Shown here: piece after piece, positions 49,898 through 57,827 of the stretch
How positions within the stretch are numbered: position 1 is the stretch's first letter
Layout of the letters: each line of letters begins with the position of its first letter
NCBI GenBank assembly: GCA_035268885.1
Contig: DATFKA010000108.1
Span: 25,745 to 89,744 of the forward strand
Direction of reading: 5' to 3'
Length of the DNA stretch: 64,000 nucleotides
DNA from: DATFKA01 sp035268885
Lineage (GTDB): Bacteria > Bacteroidota > Bacteroidia > Chitinophagales > Saprospiraceae
Position numbers and translations under genes: made by a program
Notes under the pieces: model-generated
Seen by the model: the letters and a program-made list of their open reading frames with translations, nothing else
Databases searched by the model: none
Told to the model about the DNA's origin: nothing

Positions 49898-50800
49898 TTA
49901 AGATAAATCCACCCGGTAGGGTATCGACGGCTGCGCCCCCTTTTTTGTGACCGAGATAGCGGCGGCCCGATTGGCCCTGGCAATCGCCTTTTTCAGGCTT
50001 TCTCCATCGGCCAGAGCGGCGGCCAGATAGCCATTAAAAACATCTCCAGCGGCGGTAGTATCTACCGCCTGAACTTTCCCGGTGGGTATTTGGGCGGTGT
50101 GCCCGTCGGCATCACGTAGGAATGACCCTTCACTTCCCAGGGTGATAATCACGTTTTTGACATATCGCGTCAGGGCCTGGGCGGCGTGTTGGGTAGAAGC
50201 TTTGTCCTTTGGTAAAATGCCGCAGAGGAATTCCGTCTCCGTCTCGTTGGGCGTCAGGTAATCGACCAGGGCAAGTATATGATCGGACAATCCCTGGGCA
50301 GGAGCGGGGTTGAGGATGGTCGTGACACCTTGCTCGTGCGCGATCTCCAGCGCCCGTTGTACGGTAGGTAGGGGCGTTTCTAATTGTACCAGGAGTACAT
50401 CGGCCGCCTGGATGACCTCACTGGCCGCTTCGATATCTTCGGGGGAGAGTAGGGCATTGGCGCCCGGAGCTACCACAATGGCGTTTTCGCCACTATTGCT
50501 GTCGACCATAATCATGGCTACGCCGGAGGCGGCCTCATCCGTTTGGCTAATGAAGTCAGTACGAATGCCATCCCGTCGATAGTTTTCGATGGCCGCCTGT
50601 CCCAGATCATCGGCACCGACTTTAGCGATAAAGTGTACCTCGGCCCCGGCACGGGCCGTCGCCACCGCCTGATTGGCGCCTTTGCCACCTGGGAGTTGAT
50701 CAAAAGTTTCGCCCATGACCGTCTCGCCGCGCTGGGGCATACGAGAGGTGCCAAAAACCATATCGGTATTACTACTTCCTACAATAACTACGTTTCCCAT
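49898..50800 (-). CDS. rbsK: Ribokinase
   Basis: This 300-residue PfkB-family kinase has the N-terminal GSSNTDMVF and the sugar-binding loop QLPGGKGANQAVATAR (near residues 35-50). The second signature, VDTTAAGDVFNGYLAAALA (near 240-258), has the catalytic Asp in AAGD. The GGKGAN/DTTAAGD pair and length are typical of ribokinase. It phosphorylates ribose at O5 in the cytoplasm using ATP. The transporter at 50827 lies 26 bases upstream and the ABM gene before it, forming a minus-strand operon for pentose use. Ribose is the most likely substrate but related sugars are possible. Confidence 0.85.
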   Translation of the reverse strand: MGNVVIVGSSNTDMVFGTSRMPQRGETVMGETFDQLPGGKGANQAVATARAGAEVHFIAKVGADDLGQAAIENYRRDGIRTDFISQTDEAASGVAMIMVDSNSGENAIVVAPGANALLSPEDIEAASEVIQAADVLLVQLETPLPTVQRALEIAHEQGVTTILNPAPAQGLSDHILALVDYLTPNETETEFLCGILPKDKASTQHAAQALTRYVKNVIITLGSEGSFLRDADGHTAQIPTGKVQAVDTTAAGDVFNGYLAAALADGESLKKAIARANRAAAISVTKKGAQPSIPYRVDLS

Positions 50801-50826
50801 TAATCAATAATTTACTTTAATCCTTG

Positions 50827-51825
50827 CTAAGCAAACCTGGCCACAATAATCAAGGTCAGGCCAGCAATGAAACTCAAAAACATCAGCCCCAGTAGGATAT
50901 TCGTACCCTTTGGAGCGCCCTTGAATTCTCGCCAGATGAATACGCCCCAGATCGCGGCGATCAGGGTAGCGCCCTGGCCGAGACCATAGGAGATAGCGTA
51001 GCCGGCCTTTTCGGAAGCGATCAGACTCAGGCTCATACCAATGCACCAGATCACGCCACCCAGGATGCCAATCAAATGCAAGCGTGGCGTGCCCTTTCGA
51101 AAATAATCACGATAAGTAGATTTTTCGCCCTCAACCGGTCGGTACATAAAAAAGGTATTAAACAGAAAGCTGGATAAGAAGACGCCAATAGAAAACACAA
51201 AAACAGCCGTGTAAGGCGTCAATAAGCCGGCGCTGGGGTTTGCAAAATCTTCCGACATCGAGGCGGCGACAAAACGGAAAAAGAAGCCCATTAGGATACC
51301 GGCGGCCAGGGAGATCGCGATGCCTTTGGTCGTGGCCGATCCACTGGAGATTTTGCGATAAGCCAGGGCATCCAGTACAATGGCCAGAGAAACCAGGCCC
51401 ACCCCCATGAAGAGAAGGATGGGATTACCCAGTGGTGTTGCCATATAATTTATGATCACCCCCAATACCAGCGCTAAGCCAATGCCAATGGGGAACGCCG
51501 TTGCCATGCCCGCAATCGCAATGGCGGCAACCAGCAGCAGATTGGCAATATTAAAGATCACACCGCCCATAAAGGCGGAAAAGAGGGCCGAATTGGAGGC
51601 CATATTCAAATTCGCCCAGAAGGACTGTCCCGCACTTCCCTGGGTACCCAGGGTAAGCCCAAAGATTAGAGAAAGAATAATCAGCCCCAGGGTGTAATCC
51701 CAGTAAAAAAGTGGGAAAGTCCAGCTTTTGGTGGCTAGCTTTTGGGTATTGGCCCAGGAGCCCCAGCAGATCATGGTAACCACACATAGTAAGACCGCTA
51801 CCGAATAGGATTCTACAATGTACAT
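50827..51825 (-). CDS. GRP-type (glucose/ribose) sugar transporter
   Basis: This 332-residue membrane protein has about ten helices. The N-terminal VVTMICWGSWANTQKLATKSW is the usual start of the drug/metabolite-superfamily sugar porters (GRP and RhaT), where an early Trp-Gly pair is common. Repeated GXG-rich helices follow (GIGLALVLGVIINY, LVSLAIVLDAL) and the protein ends in helix FLSFIAGLTLIIVARFA. It sits between the ABM gene and ribokinase on one strand, with 26 bases to ribokinase, which fits a ribose importer. Symport with protons is typical of the family. The exact sugar is inferred from context. Confidence 0.75.
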   Translation of the reverse strand: MYIVESYSVAVLLCVVTMICWGSWANTQKLATKSWTFPLFYWDYTLGLIILSLIFGLTLGTQGSAGQSFWANLNMASNSALFSAFMGGVIFNIANLLLVAAIAIAGMATAFPIGIGLALVLGVIINYMATPLGNPILLFMGVGLVSLAIVLDALAYRKISSGSATTKGIAISLAAGILMGFFFRFVAASMSEDFANPSAGLLTPYTAVFVFSIGVFLSSFLFNTFFMYRPVEGEKSTYRDYFRKGTPRLHLIGILGGVIWCIGMSLSLIASEKAGYAISYGLGQGATLIAAIWGVFIWREFKGAPKGTNILLGLMFLSFIAGLTLIIVARFA

Positions 51826-51845
51826 AGCATAAGTGTTTTATTTTA

Positions 51846-52166
51846 CTAATCGACGCCTAAACCACCCAGTATATTCAGCTCCTGACCTTTTTGGGGTGCA
51901 TCATCCAGAAGCGGCATGGCTTTAGCAATTAAGTCACGGACGGCCTCCTGTTTTAGGGAGGCGTCGTGATCGTTTTTGCTCTCCCAGATTTCGGTGACCC
52001 AAATGGCGTTGGGATCACCCTTATCCACGCTGACCATATAGAGCTCACAACCTTTTGTTTCTTCCATCAATTTGGCGGCCTGGAGTAAGATTCTGGATAG
52101 GGTAATGGCTTCGCCGGCTTTAGCCGTTAGGCAGCCGTGTAATCCGTATTTAGTTGATTCGGGCAT
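51846..52166 (-). CDS. Antibiotic biosynthesis monooxygenase (ABM) domain protein
   Basis: This 106-residue protein forms one ABM ferredoxin-like domain: YGLHGCLTAKAGEAITLSRILLQAAKLM (first strand and helix), CELYMVSVDKGDPNAIWVTEIWESKNDHDAS (the conserved E.W.S..D.HD-like segment) and LIAKAMPLL. Such proteins are small quinol or heme-modifying oxygenases, or act on reactive carbonyls; many have no known substrate. It is the first gene of the transporter/ribokinase operon (20 bases to the transporter), so it may handle a side product of sugar metabolism. Confidence 0.8.
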   Translation of the reverse strand: MPESTKYGLHGCLTAKAGEAITLSRILLQAAKLMEETKGCELYMVSVDKGDPNAIWVTEIWESKNDHDASLKQEAVRDLIAKAMPLLDDAPQKGQELNILGGLGVD

Positions 52167-52206
52167 GGGTCTGATTAATGATTTTTTAAATAATGAACAG
52201 GCAGTT

Positions 52207-52228
52207 GAGACAAGGCATGCCTTATCTC
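52207..52228. repeat. Palindromic repeat of the GACAAGGCATGCCTTGTC family
   Basis: A 22-bp palindrome with one mismatch (GAGACAAGGCA / TGCCTTATCTC) touches the stop of the lipoprotein gene at 52228. It probably serves as its terminator, as does the related copy at 7369. Confidence 0.7.
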
Positions 52229-52545
52229 TAGGGCTTGTCCGTCAGTTTAATATAAGTACGCTCCAGCTCGGAGGGATACTTCAGTCGCTCTCCGTACCAG
52301 TAGTTAAATTCCACCGGATCGCTGATCTCACAGTTGCGTACTTCTCGCAATAGTGCCTGTTCTTTTTCGTAGAGCACCTTTAGTTTAGCAATATAGCGCA
52401 GGTCGGTTGAAGGGTGTTCTTTCGCCTGTAATTCCTGGAAGTCGCTCATAATTTTCTCATCTCTCTCGCGCAGATCGGTACAGGGGCTACTACAAGCGCT
52501 CAACAAAGTGAATAGCAGGAAGAAGACAAAAAACGGTGTTCTCAT
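52228..52545 (-). CDS. Small lipoprotein of unknown function
   Basis: This 105-residue protein has a lipoprotein signal (FTLLSAC, Cys18) followed by CSSPCTDLRERDEKI. The mature part is mostly charged helix, from EKIMSDFQELQAKEH through a Leu-rich stretch to EVRNCEISDPVEFNYWYGERLKYPSE. A second Cys pair (positions about 22 and 74) may form a disulphide. I do not recognise a family. It is on the same strand as, and upstream of, the ABM gene, but a palindromic repeat separates them. Confidence 0.65.
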   Translation of the reverse strand: MRTPFFVFFLLFTLLSACSSPCTDLRERDEKIMSDFQELQAKEHPSTDLRYIAKLKVLYEKEQALLREVRNCEISDPVEFNYWYGERLKYPSELERTYIKLTDKP

Positions 52546-52848
52546 TGTACATATATTGATACTTCTTCGCGTTATGCGATGAAATAAAAGTAAGCAATAA
52601 ATTCTGATTATTTAAGCTGTGTTTTCGGGTAAACGCAGCGACTTTTCAATCCCTTGATAATGAGTTTTTTATGTAGTCCTAATACTTATTATTCGGTGAG
52701 ACTTGACGTAAATACGGACATAGTTTGTCTTTTCCTTTTCGGTGAAAAGCCCAGATATTGGTAATAAGAACAAAAGCTATGAACAAACAACTATTGTGAA
52801 ACTTAGTGTGTGATTAGAGTCTGCTATCTTGTCGTGTGTTGTGTGTAC
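52546..52848. other. 303-bp spacer between lipoprotein and metZ genes
   Basis: No gene is seen. A 9-bp hairpin (GCTGTGTTT / AAACGCAGC, one G-U pair) is at 52616-52639 and could terminate metZ transcription. Next to metZ, at 52833-52846, CGTGTGTTGTGTGT is an exact inverted copy of ACACACAACACACG at 54048-54061 on the other side of the gene. Confidence 0.5.
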
Positions 52849-54018
52849 CTACCCCAGGGCCTGAGCGATATCCGCTTTAATATCCTCAATGTTTTCCAGT
52901 CCGACGCTTACGCGAATGGTACCGGGCATGATCCCGACGGCTAACCGCTCTTGTTCCGTCAATTTAGAATGGGTAGTAGAGCTGGGATGTGTCAGGATGG
53001 TACGGGTGTCCCCTAAATTAGAAGACAGGGAGCAGAGCTGAATGCGGTTGAGCATTTGCATGGCGGCTTCGGTACCGCCTTTCAGTTCAAAGGTGACCAG
53101 GCCACCTCCGTGGCGCATTTGCTTTTTGGCTAATTCGTGTTGTGGGTGCGAAGGCAGAAAGGGGTAATTTACCCGTTTGATGCCTGCTTGCCCCTCCAGA
53201 AATTGGGCCAGGGCCAGGGCATTGGCGCAGTGTCGTTCCAGGCGGACGGCCAGGGTCTCCAGGCTTTTGGAGAGTACCCAGGCGTTGAAGGGCGAAAGCG
53301 CCGGACCGGTATGGCGACAGAAAAAGCGCACCTTTTCGATGAGTTCGGCCTTGCCGACGACGATGCCCGCCAATACCCGTCCCTGACCGTCCATCCATTT
53401 GGTACCGGAATGTACGATTAGGTCGGCTCCGTATTTAGCAGGTTGTTGCAGATAGGGCGAAGCAAAGCAGTTGTCAATATTAAAGATCAGCTTGTGCTTT
53501 TTGGCGAAAGCCCCGGCTGCAGCCAGGTCTACCAGCATCAGACCCGGATTGGAAGGGCTCTCCAGCACCAGCATTTTGGTGTTTTTTTGTACCGCTGCTT
53601 CCCAACTGGATACTTCAGCCGGATCGACGTAGGTATGCGTAATGCCCCATTTACTTAGGATCTGAGTCAGGACCTGATGGGTAGAGCCAAAGACGGCTCG
53701 CGACGAGATGACGTGATCGCCCGTCTCCAGAAATGCTGCCATACTGGCAAAGACAGCCGACATCCCGGAAGCCGTTGCAAAGCCATCTTCTGCACCCTCC
53801 ATCTGACAGACCTTGTGGATGAATTCGTCTGTATTTGGATTGCTGTAACGGGAATAAATACTACCGTCCTGCTGTCCATTAAAAGTATCACGCATCACCT
53901 CTGCGGAGGGGAATACAAAACTGGAAGTGAGATACATAGGTACGCTATGCTCCCGATTATGGGTTCTTTTCGCCTGACCACGGATGGCCTTCGTCTCGAA
54001 TTGTTGCTCTTTACTCAT
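52849..54018 (-). CDS. metZ: O-succinylhomoserine sulfhydrylase-type transsulfuration enzyme
   Basis: This 389-residue PLP enzyme of the Cys/Met metabolism family has PMYLTSSFVFPSAE, SRYSNPNTDEF, the GFATASGMSAVFAS cofactor loop, FNIDNCFASPYLQQPAKYGAD (PLP Asp) and the PLP Lys in LIVHSGTKWMDGQGRVLAG (near residue 209). SSNLGDTRTILTHPSSTTHS near 330-350 is the usual substrate loop. The pattern matches MetZ, which makes homocysteine from O-succinylhomoserine and sulfide. It is 43 bases downstream of osmC on the same strand. With metY/metX also here, the genome carries two sulfhydrylases of this superfamily; true activity as cystathionine gamma-synthase or -lyase cannot be excluded. Confidence 0.8.
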   Translation of the reverse strand: MSKEQQFETKAIRGQAKRTHNREHSVPMYLTSSFVFPSAEVMRDTFNGQQDGSIYSRYSNPNTDEFIHKVCQMEGAEDGFATASGMSAVFASMAAFLETGDHVISSRAVFGSTHQVLTQILSKWGITHTYVDPAEVSSWEAAVQKNTKMLVLESPSNPGLMLVDLAAAGAFAKKHKLIFNIDNCFASPYLQQPAKYGADLIVHSGTKWMDGQGRVLAGIVVGKAELIEKVRFFCRHTGPALSPFNAWVLSKSLETLAVRLERHCANALALAQFLEGQAGIKRVNYPFLPSHPQHELAKKQMRHGGGLVTFELKGGTEAAMQMLNRIQLCSLSSNLGDTRTILTHPSSTTHSKLTEQERLAVGIMPGTIRVSVGLENIEDIKADIAQALG

Positions 54019-54061
54019 TTAGTATTAGGTTTGAAAAAGATCACACGACACACAACACACG

Positions 54062-54478
54062 CTATGTGATAATTTCATAGCTCCAGGTGATCTCTGCCGT
54101 TTTTTCAATAATCTTACCCACCGAACAGTACTTTTCTACGGATAGTTGGATGGCGCGTTCTGCTTTTTTGGGATCCAGCTCACCGTATAGCTCGTAGTGA
54201 ATATTAATCTTGGTAAATAGGGAAGGAACTTCGCCTTCGACCCGCTCGCCATTGATTTCCATCTTAATATCTTCCAGTGGTTGGCGCATTTTATCCAGTA
54301 GATTAATGACATCTATGGAGCTGCAGCCTCCCAGGGCGGCAATGAGCATCTGCATAGGTCGCATAGCTTTATTGCTACCACCGATGGCGGGGGAGCCGTC
54401 CGTCTCGACGGTGTTTCCATTTTCGTTGGTGGCGAGCATATGGTAGGCTTTATCGATTCTGTCTAGTTTGATCTTCAT
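54062..54478 (-). CDS. OsmC-family peroxide-handling protein
   Basis: This 138-residue OsmC/Ohr-fold protein has the typical start KIKLDRIDKAYHMLATNENG, followed by GSPAIGGSNKAMRPMQMLIAALGGCSSIDVINLLDKMRQ, which holds the reactive Cys (LGGCSSID, near residue 52). The second half reads EVPSLFTKINIHYELYGELD and AIQLSVEKYCSVGKIIEKTA, with the second Cys in EKYCSVG near 118. The two Cys are the redox centre that reduces organic hydroperoxides. It precedes metZ by 43 bases, linking thiol protection with sulfur amino-acid synthesis. Confidence 0.85.
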   Translation of the reverse strand: MKIKLDRIDKAYHMLATNENGNTVETDGSPAIGGSNKAMRPMQMLIAALGGCSSIDVINLLDKMRQPLEDIKMEINGERVEGEVPSLFTKINIHYELYGELDPKKAERAIQLSVEKYCSVGKIIEKTAEITWSYEIIT

Positions 54479-54944
54479 GTGTATATGATTTTAGTAAAAG
54501 TCTGTTGTATAGTTGTTTATGTGATTTTAAAAAAATAAAATCCTGCAAAGTTGTATGCCGTTCTTACCTTCTTTATTGTTGTCAATCGCGACAAAAACGA
54601 AGCAAAAAACGCCTGGTAAGCCAAACTCGCTCCGCTCAAACAATGCCTTATCTCCGCCCGCTTTGAACTCTTTTTCATGCAGAGCAATAAGTTTTTGGTA
54701 TCCGAATATTCCCGCGTCTCAGCCATTTTAGCGAAGTCACCTGGATAAATCCGTTAAAAATGCGTCCACCTGGCCGAGCAAAACTAATTTTTTAGCTGAA
54801 GACTCCCTTTTGCTTTCCCAGATGGTCAGCGCAAATCGAATGACTCCGCGCGAGTTTGATGCATTTATGATTTTATATTAAACAACTTCGCTGACAATTT
54901 TGACCACAAAGGTGGGAAAAAAACCAAAATCAGTCTAGGAATAA
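54479..54944. other. Spacer upstream of the metY leader, possible decayed repeat
   Basis: No convincing gene is present. A minus-strand frame at 54517-54726 contains HCLSGASLAYQAFFASF, which resembles low-complexity spurious frames read from repeat DNA in Bacteroidota rather than a protein family. A lone TTAAACAACTTC at 54887-54898 equals the right end of the MITE-like element at 2653-2775, with no left end nearby. Confidence 0.35.
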
Positions 54945-54976
54945 TTTGATTTTTTGATCCGGGTCAGATACTTTTG
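54945..54976 (+). promoter_or_regulatory. Bacteroidota-type promoter for the metY leader
   Basis: TTTG (54945-54948), 20 bases, then TACTTTTG (54969-54976) fits the Bacteroidota consensus TTTG-N19-TAnnTTTG. Transcription would start just downstream, about 45 bases before the SAM riboswitch. A small hairpin (AGCACA-TCT-TGTGCT, 54984-54998) would lie at the mRNA 5' end. Confidence 0.7.
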
Positions 54977-55026
54977 TAGTTCTAGCACATCTTGTGCTGG
55001 AATCTATCCAATCGAAAGCGATTGTG

Positions 55027-55127
55027 ATTTATGAAGAAGGGTGAAGAGATCGGGCTCAATGAAACCCTGGCAACCTGACCGAATTGGTTCGTGGTGCCAA
55101 ATCCCGCCATACTATGGAAAAATAAAT
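55027..55127 (+). promoter_or_regulatory. SAM-I (S-box) riboswitch
   Basis: The core GGGTGAAGAGATCGGGCTC, AATGAAACCCTGGCAACC and GGTGCCAAATCC line up with the S-box consensus: GGTGGAGGGA kink-turn region, GATGAAACCCGGCAACC junction and GGTGCcAAttCC. The outer stem P1 can form from ATTTAT (55027-55032) and ATAAAT (55122-55127). It binds S-adenosylmethionine and should turn down metY (and metX) when SAM is plentiful. The expression platform probably lies within the next 100 bases, which also hold a cysteine-rich leader ORF. Confidence 0.85.
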
Positions 55128-55136
55128 GAAACAATC

Positions 55137-55217
55137 ATGATTTACCATTCCATTTTTTCTTTTTCAAGACCACTCACCGCAACGAAGGGGAACTTTCGAA
55201 TGTGTTGTTGTTGCTAA
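55137..55217 (+). CDS. Leader ORF ending in four cysteine codons (26 residues)
   Basis: This short frame, not in any standard gene set, begins ATG at 55137, nine bases after the SAM riboswitch P1 stem. It codes 26 residues and ends GNFRMCCCC then TAA; the codons are TGT TGT TGT TGC. The middle reads SRPLTATKGNF. An ATG at 55126 starts a four-codon frame that stops across its ATG (ATGA). The next 95 bases lead to metY. A run of Cys codons before a stop, just upstream of a sulfur gene, is the design of a ribosome-stalling attenuator that responds to charged tRNA-Cys. Such an arrangement is known in other phyla for Cys genes; whether it is known in Bacteroidota I cannot confirm. Confidence 0.6.
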   Translation: MIYHSIFSFSRPLTATKGNFRMCCCC

Positions 55218-55312
55218 ACTGTATCTCCGCTTTGGGCCTTTACTTTCGTAATCACCCTTAGTGTTTTACCAGATATTCTATTATCCTATTTTAATATTTT
55301 AAAACAAAAACA

Positions 55313-56632
55313 ATGAGTAAACTTAGATTTGAAACCCTACAATTACACGCCGGCCAGGAAGAGGCCGAATCGACTACGCTTTCCCGTGCGGTACCGATTT
55401 ACCAGACTACATCTTACGTATTTAAAGATTCGGAGCACGGAGCTAACCTGTTCGCCCTCAAGGAGTTCGGAAATATTTACACCCGGATTATGAACCCCAC
55501 CACGGATGTTTTCGAAAAGCGGATCGCCGCACTGGAAGGTGGCGTAGCGGCGCTGGCCGTAGGCTCGGGACAAGCCGCTCAGTTCATTGCTTTAAATAAC
55601 ATCCTACAGGCGGGCGATAATTTCGTGACCAGCTCCAACCTGTACGGAGGTACTTACAATCAGTTTAAGGTAGCTTTTAAGCGCCTGGGCGTAGAAGCGC
55701 GGTTTGCCCAGGGCGAAGCCGTGGAAGATTACGAATCGCTGATTGATGACCATACCAAAGCGATCTACTGTGAAACCTTGAGTAATCCACGCTTTAACGT
55801 CCCTGATTTTGAGGGTTTAGCCGGTCTGGCTAAAAAATATGACATTCCCTTTATCGTGGATAATACTTTTGGTTGCGGTGGTTACCTTTTCCGTCCAATC
55901 GAACACGGTGCCCACATCGTGGTGCAGTCCGCTACCAAGTGGATCGGCGGGCACGGTACTTCCATTGGTGGCGTTATCGTAGACTCCGGAAACTACGACT
56001 GGGGTAATGGCAAATACCCACAATTTACGGAGCCATCGGAAGGCTACCACGGACTGGTTTTTAATGATGTATTTGGTAAGGGTGGCCCCTTTGGAAACAT
56101 TGCTTTCGCCATTCGTGCCCGGGTAGAAGGACTGCGGGATTTTGGCCCGGCCTTAAGTCCGTTCAATTCTTTCCAGTTGCTGCAAGGCCTGGAGACCTTA
56201 TCCTTACGTGTACAGCGTACGGTAGATAATGCCCTCGACCTGGCTAAATGGTTGGAGCAGCATCCGCAGGTGGATTGGGTGAGTTACCCCGGATTAGAGT
56301 CCCACTCAGCGCACGAGCGGGCCAAGAAGTATTTGCGTAATGGTTTTGGTGGCGTATTGTCTTTCGCCCTCAAAGGAGAGAAAGCGAAAGCGACCAAATT
56401 CGTAGACAGTCTGAAACTGGTGAGTCACCTGGCGAACGTTGGGGATGCCAAGACCCTGATCATTCAGCCTTCTGCGACGACGCATCAACAAATGAACGAT
56501 GAAGAGCAGGCTGCTGCTGGCGTATTACCTACGCTACTTCGTATCTCGGTAGGTATTGAGCACATCGAAGATATCAAATCAGATCTGGAACAGGCTTTTG
56601 AGCAAGTAGCTGCTCCGGTGGCTGCCGCCTAA
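55313..56632 (+). CDS. metY: O-acetylhomoserine sulfhydrylase
   Basis: This 439-residue PLP enzyme has MSKLRFETLQLHAGQ at its start, a hallmark of MetY. AVPIYQTTSYVF, YTRIMNPTTDVFEKRIAALEGG, IVDNTFGCGGYLFRPIEHGAH (PLP Asp) and the PLP Lys in VQSATKWIGGHGTSIGG (near residue 208) follow. The family-specific insert GNYDWGNGKYPQFTEPSEGYHG (near 222-245) separates it from MetZ. It makes homocysteine from O-acetylhomoserine and sulfide. The gene is preceded by a SAM-I riboswitch and a Cys-rich leader ORF, and followed by metX, which supplies O-acetylhomoserine. A strong hairpin at 56638 separates the two. Confidence 0.9.
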   Translation: MSKLRFETLQLHAGQEEAESTTLSRAVPIYQTTSYVFKDSEHGANLFALKEFGNIYTRIMNPTTDVFEKRIAALEGGVAALAVGSGQAAQFIALNNILQAGDNFVTSSNLYGGTYNQFKVAFKRLGVEARFAQGEAVEDYESLIDDHTKAIYCETLSNPRFNVPDFEGLAGLAKKYDIPFIVDNTFGCGGYLFRPIEHGAHIVVQSATKWIGGHGTSIGGVIVDSGNYDWGNGKYPQFTEPSEGYHGLVFNDVFGKGGPFGNIAFAIRARVEGLRDFGPALSPFNSFQLLQGLETLSLRVQRTVDNALDLAKWLEQHPQVDWVSYPGLESHSAHERAKKYLRNGFGGVLSFALKGEKAKATKFVDSLKLVSHLANVGDAKTLIIQPSATTHQQMNDEEQAAAGVLPTLLRISVGIEHIEDIKSDLEQAFEQVAAPVAAA

Positions 56633-56637
56633 AAAAA

Positions 56638-56671
56638 GGTTAAAAGCGGAGGGTTCCCTCCGCTTTTAACC
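56638..56671 (+). terminator. Strong hairpin between metY and metX
   Basis: A perfect 16-bp stem (GGTTAAAAGCGGAGGG and its complement) around two bases starts three bases after the metY stop and ends 37 bases before metX. There is no T-run, so it may only reduce expression of metX or protect the metY mRNA 3' end. Confidence 0.7.
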
Positions 56672-56708
56672 CGGTGTTCAAATCCTGAGATGGTTAAAAT
56701 GAAATTAA

Positions 56709-57827
56709 ATGACCGTAGATTATTTAAAAGTAGAGGAAGAAGTAGAATTGGAATCGGGGGCCATTTTGGCGCAAGCCGAAATTGCCTATTGCACCTATGG
56801 TACCTTGAACGAGACAAAAGATAATGTGGTCTGGGTAGCCCATGCCCTTACGGGAAATGCCGAGGCACACGATTGGTGGTCAGGCCTGGTGGGTGAGGGG
56901 CGCATTTTTGATCCCGAACGGCACTTTATTGTTTGTGCAAATATGCTGGGCTCCTGTTACGGCAGTTCCGGTCCGGCGAGTACGAATCCGGAGACCGGTC
57001 AGGCCTACGGACTGGACTTCCCACTGGTGTCGATTCGCGATATGGTAGCTATGCACCAACGATTAGCCACTCATCTGGGGATTGAAAAGATACACATGGG
57101 AATTGGTGGTTCGATGGGCGGGCAGCAGATGATTGAGTGGGGGATTCTGAAACCCGATCTTTTTGAGCACTTATGCATACTGGCGAGTAATGCCAAACAC
57201 TCTCCCTGGGGCATTGCCTTCAACGAAGCACAACGCATGGCAATTGAAGCTAGCCTGGAGACCTCCGGAGACAGTCTGGAAGCGGGGCGCAAAGGGCTGG
57301 AAGCTGCCCGGGCCATTGCCATGCTTTCTTACCGGCATTACAAGACTTACGTGCGTACGCAATCCGAAACAACGGATGAAAAACTGGATGACTTTCGCGC
57401 CAGTTCTTACCAGCGCTATCAGGGGAGTAAATTATGGCATCGTTTTAACGTTTATTCTTACCTCATTCTGAGTAAAGCCATGGATAGCCACAACGTCGGC
57501 CGCGGCCGATACGGTATTGAGAAAGCCCTGGCGAAGGTCAAAGCCAAGACCCTGGTTATTGGTATTCAGTCGGATATTTTGTTTCCCATTGAGGAGCAGA
57601 TGGTACTGGCCAATCACATCCCCAATGCTCAGATCGAACTATTGGACAGTATTTACGGGCACGACGGTTTCCTGGTAGAATTTGAAACCATTGCGGATAT
57701 CATTCAGCGTTTTACGGATGAAAAAGTATACCGATCATCCGGACAGCACTACAAGAGCCATCCGGCTTTTGATCAGGTAGAGGCCAAACAATTGCCCAGG
57801 GCCTTACCAGGCACGGAGCGCTTTTAG
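56709..57827 (+). CDS. metX: Homoserine O-acetyltransferase
   Basis: This 372-residue alpha/beta-hydrolase-fold enzyme has AHALTGNAEAHDWW and the run CYGSSGPASTNPETGQAYG typical of MetX. The nucleophile elbow GIGGSMGGQQMIEW holds the catalytic Ser (near residue 135). VIGIQSDILFPIEEQ holds the catalytic Asp (near 289) and YGHDGFLVEFE the His (near 318). It transfers acetyl from acetyl-CoA to homoserine, giving the substrate of MetY. By context acetyl rather than succinyl is expected. Its stop overlaps the stop of the converging gamma-glutamyltransferase gene by four bases. Confidence 0.85.
   Translation: MTVDYLKVEEEVELESGAILAQAEIAYCTYGTLNETKDNVVWVAHALTGNAEAHDWWSGLVGEGRIFDPERHFIVCANMLGSCYGSSGPASTNPETGQAYGLDFPLVSIRDMVAMHQRLATHLGIEKIHMGIGGSMGGQQMIEWGILKPDLFEHLCILASNAKHSPWGIAFNEAQRMAIEASLETSGDSLEAGRKGLEAARAIAMLSYRHYKTYVRTQSETTDEKLDDFRASSYQRYQGSKLWHRFNVYSYLILSKAMDSHNVGRGRYGIEKALAKVKAKTLVIGIQSDILFPIEEQMVLANHIPNAQIELLDSIYGHDGFLVEFETIADIIQRFTDEKVYRSSGQHYKSHPAFDQVEAKQLPRALPGTERF

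Noticed and set aside
4900..53520. Frequent GGCGAAAGCC-like motif (GNRA-type mini-hairpin) across the window
   Set aside because: Most copies code Ala-Phe-Ala-Gln/Lys, often at signal-peptide cleavage sites, so they reflect protein sequence and codon choice and not a DNA element.
52833..54061. metZ flanked by 14-bp inverted repeats as a transposable unit
   Set aside because: The repeats are simple CA-rich sequence, with no transposase or target duplication, so chance or simple-sequence origin is more likely.
54517..54726. Minus-strand 69-residue ORF in the metY upstream spacer
   Set aside because: Its sequence looks like translated repeat DNA and no domain, signal or operon context supports a gene.
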